Program-made: the position numbers and the translations under genes
The notes under the pieces: generated by a model
Databases searched by the model: none
What the model was told of the DNA's origin: nothing
What the model saw: the letters and a program-made list of their open reading frames with translations, nothing else
In this document: positions 10,494-19,847 of the stretch, one piece after another
Position numbering within the stretch: position 1 is the first letter of the stretch
Layout: every line of letters starts with the position of its first letter
Source: Streptomyces sp. WM6378
GTDB taxonomy: Bacteria > Actinomycetota > Actinomycetes > Streptomycetales > Streptomycetaceae
Length of the DNA: 64,000 bases
NCBI RefSeq assembly: GCF_001279695.1
Contig: NZ_LGDD01000106.1
Location: 1 to 64,000, forward strand
Direction of reading: 5' to 3'

Positions 10494-11828
10494 GTGAGTA
10501 CCGCTGCTTCCTCCCGCCCCTCCCCCGCCAGCGCGGCCCGTCGTCGTGCAGTGATCGACGCTCTGCGCCGTGGCGCCGTTCCCGAAAGCGGGCTCGACCT
10601 CCTGGCTACTGGCCTGAACAGGTTCGAGGCAGCACTCGATGACGAGCTCGACGCGGTCGCCTCCGGATCGTCGGTGTTCAAGGCCGTCCGCGGGGAGTAC
10701 GGGTCAGGCAAGACCTTCTTCACCCGATGGCTGGGTGAACGGGCCAAGCGGAGGGGCTTCGCGTTGGCTGAGATCCAGATCTCCGAGACGGAGACCCCGC
10801 TCCACAAGCTGGAGACCGTATACCGGCGCCTCACCGAGCGGCTGGCCACCGCGAGCTTTCCCCCGAGCGCGCTCCGGCCCGTCGTGGACTCATGGTTCTA
10901 CACCCTGCAGGAGGATGCCCTCGCGGACGGCGCCGACGAGGAGGGGCTCCCGCAGGCGGTCGAGCAGCTACTGACGGCGCGATTGGCCGAGGTGTCCCGG
11001 CACGCGCCCTCGTTCGCCACGGCACTGCGCGGCTACAAGTCGGCCCTCGCCGGGGGCGACGAGGCGACTGCAGCGGCCGTCCTCGCCTGGCTGGGCGGCC
11101 AGCCACATGTGGCTGCGGCAGCCCGGCGCTCCGCCGGAGTCCGCGGCGACCTCGATCACTTCGGTGCCTTCGGCTTCCTGCAGGGCCTCCTGACCGTGTT
11201 GCGTGACTCCGGACACAATGGTCTGTTCGTCGTCCTGGACGAGGTAGAGACCCTGCAGCGAGTCCGTTCGGATGCACGGGACAAGGCGTTGAACGCCCTT
11301 CGGCAGCTCATCGACGAGGTTCACTCCGGCCGGTTCCCCGGCCTCTATCTCCTGATCACCGGAACTCCGGCGTTCTACGACGGACAGCAGGGGGTTCAGC
11401 GGCTCGCTCCTCTCGCCCAGCGCCTCGCCACCGATTTCACCACCGACCCTCGCTTCGACAATCCGCGTGCGGTGCAAGTCCGGCTGCCGGGCTTCACCCA
11501 GGAGTCTCTGGTAGGCCTCGGAGTGACCATCCGCAACCTCTATGCGCAGGGTGCCTCTTCGCCGGACCGCGTGAAGTCACTCGCCAACGATGCGTACGTT
11601 GCCGACCTCGCCCGGGCGGTGGGCGGAGCCCTCGGAGGGAAGGCAGGTGTGGCGCCACGGCTGTTCCTCAAGAAGCTGGTCGGTGACGTCCTGGACCGTA
11701 TCGACCAGTTCGAGGACTTCGACCCCTGTCAGCACTACCGGCTGACCGTGACGAGCAGCGAACTCACGGACGTGGAGCGTAATCACGCGGCATCCGGATC
11801 AGCCGACGACATCGACCTGGACGTGTGA
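10494..11828 (+). CDS. brxD: BREX type 2 ATPase BrxD
   Basis: A 444-residue ATP-binding protein. Walker A is GEYGSGKT at residues 67-74, and Walker B is LFVVLDEVETL near residues 243-253, followed by helices rich in Arg and Leu. BrxD is a conserved accessory component of type 2 BREX and normally precedes brxHI, as it does here. It starts at GTG 10494. The stop overlaps the start of the helicase gene. In the closest arrangement known, brxD follows pglZ directly; here an opposed two-gene cassette separates them. Confidence 0.88.
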   Translation: MSTAASSRPSPASAARRRAVIDALRRGAVPESGLDLLATGLNRFEAALDDELDAVASGSSVFKAVRGEYGSGKTFFTRWLGERAKRRGFALAEIQISETETPLHKLETVYRRLTERLATASFPPSALRPVVDSWFYTLQEDALADGADEEGLPQAVEQLLTARLAEVSRHAPSFATALRGYKSALAGGDEATAAAVLAWLGGQPHVAAAARRSAGVRGDLDHFGAFGFLQGLLTVLRDSGHNGLFVVLDEVETLQRVRSDARDKALNALRQLIDEVHSGRFPGLYLLITGTPAFYDGQQGVQRLAPLAQRLATDFTTDPRFDNPRAVQVRLPGFTQESLVGLGVTIRNLYAQGASSPDRVKSLANDAYVADLARAVGGALGGKAGVAPRLFLKKLVGDVLDRIDQFEDFDPCQHYRLTVTSSELTDVERNHAASGSADDIDLDV

Positions 11829-14041
11829 TGAGCCGAGACGAGTCCGGGGATGCCTGGTCCTCCCACACCACCACCCAACGATCCGGCGCGGACCCCGTCG
11901 ACCGGCTCGATCCCGTAGTCCTCCACCATGTCGTGAACACGCTGGGCTGGCCTGACCTGCGCCCTCTACAGCGGGCCTCGATCGATCCCCTCATGGACGG
12001 CGAAGACGCCGTGCTGCTCGCGCCCACTGCGGGTGGCAAGACCGAGGCAGCATGCCTGCCCATTCTTTCGGCCATGTCCCGCGAGCGCTGGTCCGGAACG
12101 TCCGTTCTCTACCTTTGCCCGCTCAAAGCACTCCTCAACAACCTGGTGACCCGCGTCGACTCCTACGCTCAATGGCTCGGCCGCAGGGCCGAGCTGTGGC
12201 ACGGAGACACCAAGGAGTCCCAGCGCAGGCGCATCCGTACGGATTCACCCGACATCCTCCTCACCACGCCCGAGTCACTGGAGGCCATGCTCATCGGGGT
12301 GAAGACCGACCACGCCCATCTTCTGGGCGGGGTCCGGGCGGTCGTGGTGGACGAGGTGCACGCGTTCGCGGGCGACGATCGCGGCTGGCACCTGCTCGCC
12401 GTGCTGGAACGTCTGGAGCAGGTAACAGGACGCCCCATCCAGCGGATCGGTCTTTCCGCAACCGTCGGGAATCCGGAGCAGCTCCTCACCTGGCTCCAAG
12501 GTTCCGGTGCGGGCAAACGCCCGGGCCGGGTCGTCGCCCCGGACCTCGCACTCTCGCCCGCTGCCGACCCGACCGTGGCCGCCACAAACGGCAACCTCCG
12601 GCCGCCGGGCGAGGTGGAGCTGGACTACGTGGGCTCCCTCGACAACGCGTCCAAGTTGATCGCAACTCTGCACAGGGGTGAGAAGCGGTTGGTGTTCTGC
12701 GAGTCCAGACGACAGGTGGAGGTACTGGGAGCCGCTCTACGAGCACGCGAAGTGACGGTGTTCCTCTCGCACGCCTCGCTGTCGGCCGAAGAAAGAGCCC
12801 GATCGGAGCAGGCCTTCGCGGAGGCACGCGACTGCGTCATCGTCTCCACCTCCACACTGGAGCTGGGCATCGATGTGGGCGACTTGGACCGCGTCATCCA
12901 GATCGACTCGCCCCGCACCGTGGCGTCCTTCCTCCAGCGCATCGGCCGTACAGGGCGGCGCTCGGGGACCACGCGCAACTGCCTGTTCCTCGCCACCACC
13001 AAGGACACCCTGCTACAGGCCGCCGCTCTCCTGCTGCTCTGGGGCCGCGGCTGGGTCGAGCCGGTGATCCCTCCGCCACAGCCGCGCCACCTCGTAGCAC
13101 AACAGCTGCTCGCCGCCACGCTCCAACAGCACCGCATCGGCAACCGGACGTGGGCAGGAATGTGGAACGGGCTGGCCCCGTTCGACGGATCGGCGGCTCC
13201 CATCCTGCGACACCTGGTGGACGAAGGGTTCCTCGACGAGGACGGCAGCATGCTCTTCATCGGTCCCGAGGCGGAGCGGCGATTCGGCCGGCGGCACTTC
13301 ATCGAACTGACCGCTTCCTTCACTGCTCCCCCGCAGTTCACGGTGCTATCCGGTCGTACCGAGATCGGGCAGACCGACCCTTCCGTGTTGACGGAGGAGC
13401 GGCCGGGCCCGCGCCGGTTGCTGCTCGGCGGACGCAGCTGGCAGGTGACGTTCATCGACTGGGGACGCAAACGGGCCTTCGTCGAGCCTGCCGATGGTGG
13501 CGGCGTCGCCAAGTGGACGGGCGGGTCGCTCGCCGGCCTCTCGTACGCCTTGGCCCGCTCGATGCGCGACGTACTTCTCGGAGCAGACCCCCTGGTTTCT
13601 CTCACCCGTCGGGCCGAGGCGTGCCTGACCGAGTGGCGCGAGGACGAATCTCCTCAAATCACCCACGCTGACGGCTCCCTGATCACCCGACTCGGAACGG
13701 ATGTGCGGTGGTGGACATGGGCCGGTTACCGAGCGAACGCGACACTCGCTGCCACGCTTCCGTCGATCAGCGACCCAGTTCAACGGCCGACGGACTGCTA
13801 CGTGCGGCTACGAGAAGACCTGACAGCCGGCATGTGGCGAATGGCTCGTTTGGATGCTGACAACGGAAGCGTCCTGGTGCTACCTGATGTCGATCGCCGG
13901 GCGGTACACGGCCTGAAGTTCTCCGCAGCGCTCCCCCAGCGCCTTGCGGTGGCCACCGTTGCCGCGCGGCTGGCAGACTTCGACGGAGCGCGCACGACAC
14001 TGCAAGGTCCAGTCCGTTTCCATACCGGATCCCTCACGTGA
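11825..14041 (+). CDS. brxHI: BREX type 2 Lhr-like helicase BrxHI
   Basis: A 738-residue superfamily 2 helicase. Motif I is APTAGGKTE near residues 65-73, motif II is a DEVH box near residue 175, motif III is LSATVGN, and motif VI is QRIGRTGR near 370. The C-terminal third is the Lhr-type extension. BrxHI is the helicase typical of type 2 BREX. Two starts are possible: GTG 11825, in a GTGA overlap with the brxD stop, or ATG 11828. Either gives tight coupling to brxD. It is the last gene of the island on this side; a strong hairpin lies about 360 bp downstream. Confidence 0.9.
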   Translation: MMSRDESGDAWSSHTTTQRSGADPVDRLDPVVLHHVVNTLGWPDLRPLQRASIDPLMDGEDAVLLAPTAGGKTEAACLPILSAMSRERWSGTSVLYLCPLKALLNNLVTRVDSYAQWLGRRAELWHGDTKESQRRRIRTDSPDILLTTPESLEAMLIGVKTDHAHLLGGVRAVVVDEVHAFAGDDRGWHLLAVLERLEQVTGRPIQRIGLSATVGNPEQLLTWLQGSGAGKRPGRVVAPDLALSPAADPTVAATNGNLRPPGEVELDYVGSLDNASKLIATLHRGEKRLVFCESRRQVEVLGAALRAREVTVFLSHASLSAEERARSEQAFAEARDCVIVSTSTLELGIDVGDLDRVIQIDSPRTVASFLQRIGRTGRRSGTTRNCLFLATTKDTLLQAAALLLLWGRGWVEPVIPPPQPRHLVAQQLLAATLQQHRIGNRTWAGMWNGLAPFDGSAAPILRHLVDEGFLDEDGSMLFIGPEAERRFGRRHFIELTASFTAPPQFTVLSGRTEIGQTDPSVLTEERPGPRRLLLGGRSWQVTFIDWGRKRAFVEPADGGGVAKWTGGSLAGLSYALARSMRDVLLGADPLVSLTRRAEACLTEWREDESPQITHADGSLITRLGTDVRWWTWAGYRANATLAATLPSISDPVQRPTDCYVRLREDLTAGMWRMARLDADNGSVLVLPDVDRRAVHGLKFSAALPQRLAVATVAARLADFDGARTTLQGPVRFHTGSLT

Positions 14042-14636
14042 GACGACGGCAGGCCTTGATACTGGCGGCGGCGTCTGACGTCGTCAGTGCCACCGTTTGG
14101 CATTCGTCAGCCGCAAAGCACCACACCGTCGAGGTGGCGTCTCAGGATGTCGTGCCCTGCTTGCCTCCTCAGGCAGAGACGGGACTTCGCCCAGGTGGGC
14201 AAGGCCCCGAAGAGCCGTAGGGCACGGACAAAGAGATCGGGGTCAGCAACGATTCGGCGGCGCCTCGCCTCGGAGCACGAGCCCCATGGACCACGATGCC
14301 ATCCACTGCCCAGTCTCGAACGGCTTGCACAGGTCGGGCAGTGACTCACCTACTTAGGCGTTCGGAACAGCAAAGGGCTACTTACCTACCAACCCCACCC
14401 CCATCACATCGGCCCGGCCGCGTGCTTGGACGTGGCCGGGCCGATGTGATGGGGCTTCAGAACGTGCGTCATTCGAGCGTCAGAAGTTTGAGGAGCGCCC
14501 GACCACCGCTACCAACGACCGTGGCCCTCCGCACTGAAACCGCAGGTCAAGCAGTCCTCGTAAGCTCGAGCAGGCCTTCACGCGTTGCGTACACGGAAAC
14601 CGGTCGAACAGCCGAAGAATTCCGAGAAACCGCAGG
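14042..14636. other. Intergenic stretch at the right edge of the BREX island
   Basis: No convincing gene. A short minus-strand frame (14349-14107) encodes about 80 residues without recognisable similarity; it may be a remnant. The stretch holds the long inverted repeat at 14399-14454. It also holds a 14-bp direct repeat, gaaaccgcaggtca, at 14536-14549 and 14626-14639. The second copy covers the stop codon of the methyltransferase gene. These features fit an island boundary. Confidence 0.5.
14399..14454. terminator. Perfect 21-bp inverted repeat, likely bidirectional terminator
   Basis: The left arm at 14399-14419 and right arm at 14434-14454 are exact reverse complements, separated by 14 bases. 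The hairpin is GC-rich and lies between the convergent brxHI and methyltransferase genes. It lacks a U-tract, which is usual for Streptomyces terminators. Confidence 0.7.
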
Positions 14637-15977
14637 TCAGGCGCCCTTCGCCACCGGCTCCAGGATCGCCACGCACTCCACATGATGCGTCATCGGAAAC
14701 AGATCAAACGCCCGCAGCGTCCGCGCCCTGTACCCCGCCTCCGCGAAGTACGCCAGGTCGCGGGCCAGGGCTGCCGGGTCGCAGGCCACGTAGGCGATGC
14801 GGCGGGCGCCCAGGGCTGCCAGGTGCTTGACCGTCTGCTTGCCGGCGCCCGCGCGGGGCGGGTCCAGGACGATCAGGTCGGCTTCGGTGATCTTGGTGCG
14901 GGGCAGGACCTGCTCGACCTTGCCCTGCTCGATGCGGACCCGGGGCAGGTCGGCCAGGTTGTGGCGGGCGTCCTCGACGGCTCGCTTGGAGGACTCGATG
15001 CCGAGGACGGCGCCGGTCTCGCCGACGCGCTCCGCGATCGCACCCGCGAACAGGCCGACGCCGCAGTACAGGTCGAGCGCCATCTCGCCCTTGCGCGGCA
15101 TCAGGCCCTGCATCACGGCCTTCACCAGCGTGTCCGGCGCCTGCGGGTGGACCTGCCAGAAGCCGCCCATGCCGACCCGGTAGGTGCGGCCGTCCGCGCG
15201 CTCGCGGACGAAGGCCCGGCCGTGGACGCGGTGGACTCCGCCGTCCTTCTCCTCGACCCGGAGGACCGAGACCGGCTTGTCCAGTTCGACCAGGGGGAGG
15301 CGGCCGCCCGGCCGGGGGGTCAGGACGACCTGGCGGTCGTGCGAGCCCGACGCCGCGATCGCCTCGACCGACGCCAACTGCGGCCACTCGCGCTTCTCGA
15401 TGCCCAGTTCCGACACGCCCGTCGAGGCGATCATGCAGTGGTCGACCGGCTCGACGTCGTGCGAGCGGTGCTTGCGCAGGCCCGCGCGGCCCTCGTCGTC
15501 GATCGCGTACTGGACGCGGGTGCGCCACGCCGGGACCTGGCCCGCGGGCAGCTTGTCGCCCTCGGCGGGCATGACCGTCCCGTCCCAGCCGGCCTCCTCG
15601 GGGGTCAGGCCCGCGAGCCGCTGGAGCTGCTCGGCGACGACCTCGCCCTTGAGGCGGCGCTGGGCGCCGGGCTTGGCGTGCTGCCAGTCGCAGCCGCCGC
15701 ACTTGCCGGGTCCGGCGAAGGGACAGGGGGCCTCGACCCGGTCCTTGGACGCCTCGATGATCCGCACCGCGTCGGCACGCAGGAAGCGCGAGTCCTCCTC
15801 GCCCTCGGTGACACGGGCGACGATCTTCTCGCCGGGCAGGGCGTGGCGTACGAACAGGACGCGGCCCTCGGCGGTGCGGGCGATGCAGTGGCCACCGTGC
15901 GCGACGGGGCCGACCTCGACCTCGTACTCCTCCCCGACCAGCGACGACAGCGACGGCTCGGGTGCGTTCTGCTGCAT
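14637..15977 (-). CDS. TRAM-domain 5-methyluridine RNA methyltransferase (TrmA/RlmD family)
   Basis: A 446-residue SAM-dependent methyltransferase that makes 5-methyluridine in rRNA or tRNA. A TRAM domain occupies the first 75 residues. It is followed by Fe-S cysteines (CPFAGPGKCGGCDWQH), the SAM-binding motif DLYCGVGLFAG, the VLDPPR motif, and the nucleophile cysteine in YVACDPAALARD. I chose ATG 15977 because the TRAM domain starts just after it; frames further upstream only add a basic, non-conserved leader. It is the first clearly core gene right of the BREX island. Confidence 0.88.
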   Translation of the reverse strand: MQQNAPEPSLSSLVGEEYEVEVGPVAHGGHCIARTAEGRVLFVRHALPGEKIVARVTEGEEDSRFLRADAVRIIEASKDRVEAPCPFAGPGKCGGCDWQHAKPGAQRRLKGEVVAEQLQRLAGLTPEEAGWDGTVMPAEGDKLPAGQVPAWRTRVQYAIDDEGRAGLRKHRSHDVEPVDHCMIASTGVSELGIEKREWPQLASVEAIAASGSHDRQVVLTPRPGGRLPLVELDKPVSVLRVEEKDGGVHRVHGRAFVRERADGRTYRVGMGGFWQVHPQAPDTLVKAVMQGLMPRKGEMALDLYCGVGLFAGAIAERVGETGAVLGIESSKRAVEDARHNLADLPRVRIEQGKVEQVLPRTKITEADLIVLDPPRAGAGKQTVKHLAALGARRIAYVACDPAALARDLAYFAEAGYRARTLRAFDLFPMTHHVECVAILEPVAKGA

Positions 15978-16167
15978 GGGTGGGTGACTCCAGAGGTGAG
16001 GGGAAAGACGGCGGCGGCCGGGTGAACAGCCCACCAGTCTACGTGGGTGTCGCCCGGCCGCCCGCCACAGGCACGGCTCGGCTCCCGCGCGGGTGTCTCA
16101 CCGACCCCCGCCACGGTCACCGCCGGTTCCACGCGGACGTCTCCCCGACGCCCGCGACCGGTATCGG

Positions 16168-18213
16168 TCAGCTCTTGTTGCTCGGCTCCTTGGGCCGGGA
16201 CACGGGACCGCGGCGCACCGAGCCCGGCGCGTTCCAGTCGGCCCGCCTGCGGGCCCGCTTCTTGGCGGCCTCGGAGGACTCCAGCTGGTAAGGGACGGAG
16301 GTCACCATGACGCCGGGGGTGAAAAGGAGGCGGCCCTTGAGCCGCAGCGCGCTCTGGTTGTGCAGCAGGTGCTCGTACCAGTGGCCCACCACGTACTCGG
16401 GGATGTACACGCTGACCGCATCGCGCGGGCTGTCCCGGCGCAGGCCCTTGACGTACTCGATGACCGGCCGGGTCACCTCGCGGTACGGCGAGTCGATGAT
16501 CTTCAACGGTACGTCGATGCCGCGCCGCTCCCACTCGTCCTTGAGCGCCTTCGTCTCGGCCGCATCCACACTGACGCTGAGCGCCTCCAACTGGTTGGAG
16601 TGCAGCAGCTTGGCGTAGGCGAGGGCGCGCAGCGTCGGCTTGTGGAGCTTGGAGACCAGGACGACGGAGTGCACGCGCGAGGGGCGTACGTACTCGTCGG
16701 GGCGCTCCTCGGCGGCGGCGATCTCCTCCGCGACCTTGTCGTAGTGCTTGCGGATCGCGGTCATCGTTCCGTAGAAGATCACCATGCCGAGCAGTGCGAC
16801 CCAGGCGCCGTGGGTGAACTTCGTCGCGAGGACCACCACGAGCACCAGGCCCGTGAAGAACGCGCCGAACGCGTTGATCGCGCGCGAGCGGATCATGCGG
16901 CGGCGCTTGGCGGGGTCGTTCTCGGTGGCCAGGTGGCGGTTCCAGTGGCGGACCATGCCGGTCTGGCTGAGCGTGAAGGACACGAAGACGCCGACGATGT
17001 ACAGCTGGATCAGCCGGGTCGAGTCCGCCCCGTAGATCACGACGAGCAGGACTGCCGCGCCGGCCAGCAGCACGATGCCGTTGGAGAACGCGAGGCGGTC
17101 GCCGCGGGTGTGCAGCTGGCGGGGCAGGTAGCGGTCCTGGGCGAGGATCGAGCCGAGCAGCGGGAAGCCGTTGTACGCGGTGTTCGCGGCGAGGAACAGG
17201 ACCAGCGCGGTGGCCGCGGCGAGCACGATGAACAGGAAGCTGCCGTTGCCGAAGACGGCCTCGGCCACCTGGGAGATCACCGGGTTCTGGACGTATCCGG
17301 AGCCGAGCGGGGTGCCGTTGTGCAGCAGGTCCTCGCCGGGCTTCTCGGCCATCCGTACGTGGGTGCTCATGGCCAGCGCGATGATGCCGCAGAACATGGT
17401 GACGGCCAGGCCGCCCATCAGGGCCAGCGTGCTCGCGGCGTTCTTCGACTTGGGCTTGCGGAAGGCAGGGACGCCGTTGCTGATGGCCTCGACGCCGGTG
17501 AGCGCGGCGCAGCCGGAGGAGAAGGCGCGAAGGAGCAGGAAGACGAGGGCGAAGCCGGCCAGGCCCTGGTGCTCGGCGCGGACCGTGTAGTCGGCGGTGG
17601 GCGCCTTCATGGTGTCGCCCATGACCAGGCCCCGGTAGGCGCCCCAGGCGATCATGATGAAGACGCCGGCGACGAAGACGTACGTCGGGATCGCGAAGAG
17701 CTTGCCCGACTCCTTCACACCGCGCAGGTTCATCAGTGTGAGCAGCACGATCACGGCGACGGCGCACAGCACCTTGTGCTCGACGACGAAGGGGATCGCG
17801 GAGCCGAGGTTCTCGATGCCGGAGGCGATCGAGACGGCCACGGTCAGCACGTAGTCGACGAGCAGGGCGGAGGCGACGGTGAGTCCGGCCTTGGGACCGA
17901 GGTTGGTGGTGGCGACCTCGTAGTCGCCGCCGCCGCTCGGGTAGGCGTGCACGTTCTGCCGGTAGGAGGCGACCACGGTGAACATCAGCACCACGACCGC
18001 GACCGCGATCCAGGGGCTGAAGTGGTACGCCGACACACCCGCCACGGAGAGCACCAGGAGCACTTCTCCGGGAGCGTACGCAACGGACGAGAGCGGGTCG
18101 GAGGCAAAGACGGGGAGTGCGATGCGCTTGGGGAGGAGCGTTTCTCCCAGCTTGTCGCTTCGCAGCGCCCGGCCGATCAGGATCCGTTTGGGCACGTCGG
18201 TCAGTTTGGACAC
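16168..18213 (-). CDS. APC-superfamily permease, KimA-like potassium transporter candidate
   Basis: A 681-residue membrane protein with about 12 hydrophobic segments between residues 45 and 470, then a 200-residue cytoplasmic tail. The start of the transport core (LALPVFASDPLSSVAY-like) matches the family that includes Bacillus KimA, a high-affinity K+ importer inhibited by c-di-AMP. The GTG start at 18213 gives the usual Streptomyces N-terminus MSKLTDVPKRIL. It is divergent from two TrkA-type regulators, which supports a role in K+ uptake. The substrate is inferred, not shown. Confidence 0.8.
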   Translation of the reverse strand: MSKLTDVPKRILIGRALRSDKLGETLLPKRIALPVFASDPLSSVAYAPGEVLLVLSVAGVSAYHFSPWIAVAVVVLMFTVVASYRQNVHAYPSGGGDYEVATTNLGPKAGLTVASALLVDYVLTVAVSIASGIENLGSAIPFVVEHKVLCAVAVIVLLTLMNLRGVKESGKLFAIPTYVFVAGVFIMIAWGAYRGLVMGDTMKAPTADYTVRAEHQGLAGFALVFLLLRAFSSGCAALTGVEAISNGVPAFRKPKSKNAASTLALMGGLAVTMFCGIIALAMSTHVRMAEKPGEDLLHNGTPLGSGYVQNPVISQVAEAVFGNGSFLFIVLAAATALVLFLAANTAYNGFPLLGSILAQDRYLPRQLHTRGDRLAFSNGIVLLAGAAVLLVVIYGADSTRLIQLYIVGVFVSFTLSQTGMVRHWNRHLATENDPAKRRRMIRSRAINAFGAFFTGLVLVVVLATKFTHGAWVALLGMVIFYGTMTAIRKHYDKVAEEIAAAEERPDEYVRPSRVHSVVLVSKLHKPTLRALAYAKLLHSNQLEALSVSVDAAETKALKDEWERRGIDVPLKIIDSPYREVTRPVIEYVKGLRRDSPRDAVSVYIPEYVVGHWYEHLLHNQSALRLKGRLLFTPGVMVTSVPYQLESSEAAKKRARRRADWNAPGSVRRGPVSRPKEPSNKS

Positions 18214-18441
18214 GCAGAGGATCGTAAGCGTTGCGTATGAATAAGGCCTACCCGGCTCCCGTCCACGGCTTTGCGCGATAGGGGCACTGAGTGAGTGCAT
18301 CCCGGGGCGGGCCGCATAAGCTCATCAGGCGGCAACGTGGATTTCTGTTGCCACGCTGTTGCCCGGCTAGCCGAGAAGGAAGTAGTGAGCAGGGTGTTTG
18401 CGCAGGTCATCGGGGCGACCAGGAGTGCGGGGTAAGGGGAC
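18214..18441. promoter_or_regulatory. Divergent promoter region of the potassium genes
   Basis: These 228 bp lie between the permease (-) and the first trkA-like gene (+). A ribosome binding site (GGTAAGGGGAC) stands directly before GTG 18442. I looked for a c-di-AMP riboswitch and did not find its conserved segments. Confidence 0.5.
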
Positions 18442-19110
18442 GTGCACATCGTCATCATGGGCTGCGGGCGAGTGGGAGCCGCTCTCGCGCAGACCCTGGA
18501 ACAGCAGGGGCACACGGTCGCGGTGATCGACCAGGACCCCACGGCCTTCCGTCGGCTGGGTTCGGGCTTCGGCGGGCGCCGGGTCACCGGCGTCGGCTTC
18601 GACCAGGACACCCTGCGCGAGGCGGGCATCGAGGAGGCCGGGGCGTTCGCCGCGGTCTCCAGCGGCGACAACTCCAACATCATCGCGGCCCGGGTGGCGC
18701 GCGAGATGTTCGGCATCGAGAACGTGGCGGCGCGGATCTACGACCCGCGGCGTGCCGAGGTCTACCAGCGGCTCGGCATCCCGACGGTGGCCACGGTCAG
18801 CTGGACGGCCGACCAGATGCTGCGGCGGCTGCTGCCGTCCGGCGCCGAGCCGCTGTGGCGCGACCCGAGCGGTGGCGTGCAGCTGGCCGAGGTGCACACC
18901 TCGACGGCCTGGATCGGCCACAAGATCAGCAAGCTGCAGGAGGAGACCGGCGTCCGTGTCGCGTTCCTCACCCGGCTGGGCGAAGCGGTGCTTCCGACGT
19001 CCCGGACGGTGCTGCAGGAGGGCGACCTGGTGCACGTCATGATGCGTACCGACGAGGTCGAAAAGGTCGAGGCGGCGTTCGCCCAGGGTCCCGAGGAGGG
19101 CGGTCACTGA
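18442..19110 (+). CDS. TrkA-family K+ channel/transport regulator 1
   Basis: A 222-residue RCK/TrkA protein. The N-terminal Rossmann fold binds NAD or ATP: IMGCGRVGAAL near residue 5 (GxGxxG) and the acidic end of the second strand (VIDQDP). The C-terminal TrkA-C domain starts near residue 145. Proteins of this type gate K+ transporters according to nucleotide state. It starts at GTG 18442 behind a strong ribosome binding site. Its stop overlaps the start of a second TrkA gene, which suggests a heteromeric ring. Confidence 0.9.
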   Translation: MHIVIMGCGRVGAALAQTLEQQGHTVAVIDQDPTAFRRLGSGFGGRRVTGVGFDQDTLREAGIEEAGAFAAVSSGDNSNIIAARVAREMFGIENVAARIYDPRRAEVYQRLGIPTVATVSWTADQMLRRLLPSGAEPLWRDPSGGVQLAEVHTSTAWIGHKISKLQEETGVRVAFLTRLGEAVLPTSRTVLQEGDLVHVMMRTDEVEKVEAAFAQGPEEGGH

Positions 19111-19778
19111 TGCGGGTTGCGATTGCCGGGGCCGGCGCGGTGGGCCGTTCCATCGCGGGCGAGCTCCTGGAGAACGGGCACGAGGTGCTCCTCGTCGACA
19201 AGGCGCCCACCGCCATCTCGGTGGAGCGGGTGCCGCTCGCGGAGTGGCTGCTCGCGGACGCCTGCGAGATCACCTCGCTCGACGAGGCGGCGCTGCAGCG
19301 CTGCAACGTGGTCATCGCGGCCACCGGTGACGACAAGGTGAACCTGGTCGTCTCGCTGCTCGCGAAGACCGAGTACGGGGTGCCGCGGGTGGTGGCCCGG
19401 GTCAACAACCCGAAGAACGAGTGGCTGTTCAACGAGTCGTGGGGCGTGGACGTCGCCGTCTCGACGCCGCGTCTGATGTCGGCGCTGGTCGAGGAGGCGG
19501 TGAGCGTCGGCGACCTCGTACGGCTGCTGCGCTTCAGCCACGGCGACGCCAACCTGGTCGAGCTGACGCTGCCGCCGGAGTCGGCGCTGGCGGGCACGCA
19601 GGTCGGGGACGTGGCCTGGCCGGAGGACACCTCGCTGGTCACGATCATCCGCGGCACGCGGGTGCTCACGCCGAGCCAGGAGGAGACCCTGGAGGCGGGC
19701 GACGAGCTGCTTTTCGTGGCCGCGCAGGCCCGCGAGGAGCAGTTGGAGGACCTGCTCTCGGTGCGCCGGGAAGGCTGA
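19110..19778 (+). CDS. TrkA-family K+ channel/transport regulator 2
   Basis: A second 222-residue TrkA protein. The nucleotide-binding motif is AGAGAVGRSIA near residue 6, with LLVDKAP at the end of the second strand. A TrkA-C domain follows residue 140. It starts at ATG 19110, sharing one base with the preceding stop (TGATG). The equal length and tandem arrangement suggest an old duplication. The pair is divergent from the KimA-like permease that it may regulate. Confidence 0.9.
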   Translation: MRVAIAGAGAVGRSIAGELLENGHEVLLVDKAPTAISVERVPLAEWLLADACEITSLDEAALQRCNVVIAATGDDKVNLVVSLLAKTEYGVPRVVARVNNPKNEWLFNESWGVDVAVSTPRLMSALVEEAVSVGDLVRLLRFSHGDANLVELTLPPESALAGTQVGDVAWPEDTSLVTIIRGTRVLTPSQEETLEAGDELLFVAAQAREEQLEDLLSVRREG

Positions 19779-19797
19779 TCCCTCCTCGTGAAATGGC

Positions 19798-19834
19798 CGA
19801 AGGGCCCGCAACCGTGACGGTTGCGGGCCCTTCG
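19798..19834. terminator. Hairpin terminator after the trkA pair
   Basis: A perfect 17-bp stem (19798-19814 with 19818-19834) and a 3-base loop. It lies between the convergent trkA (+) and DUF3159 (-) genes and can serve both. Confidence 0.85.
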
Positions 19835-19847
19835 TTCGCGCCGGGGG

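Noticed and set aside
14107..14349. Minus-strand frame of 80 codons in the gap after brxHI
   Set aside because: No clear ribosome binding site or known domain; it is only noted as a possible remnant.
16093..18240. Long plus-strand open frame opposite the KimA-like permease
   Set aside because: An antisense shadow of the real gene, rich in Arg/Gly/His and without a recognisable fold.
18214..18441. A possible c-di-AMP riboswitch upstream of the trkA pair
   Set aside because: The conserved segments of the ydaO class are not present in the leader.
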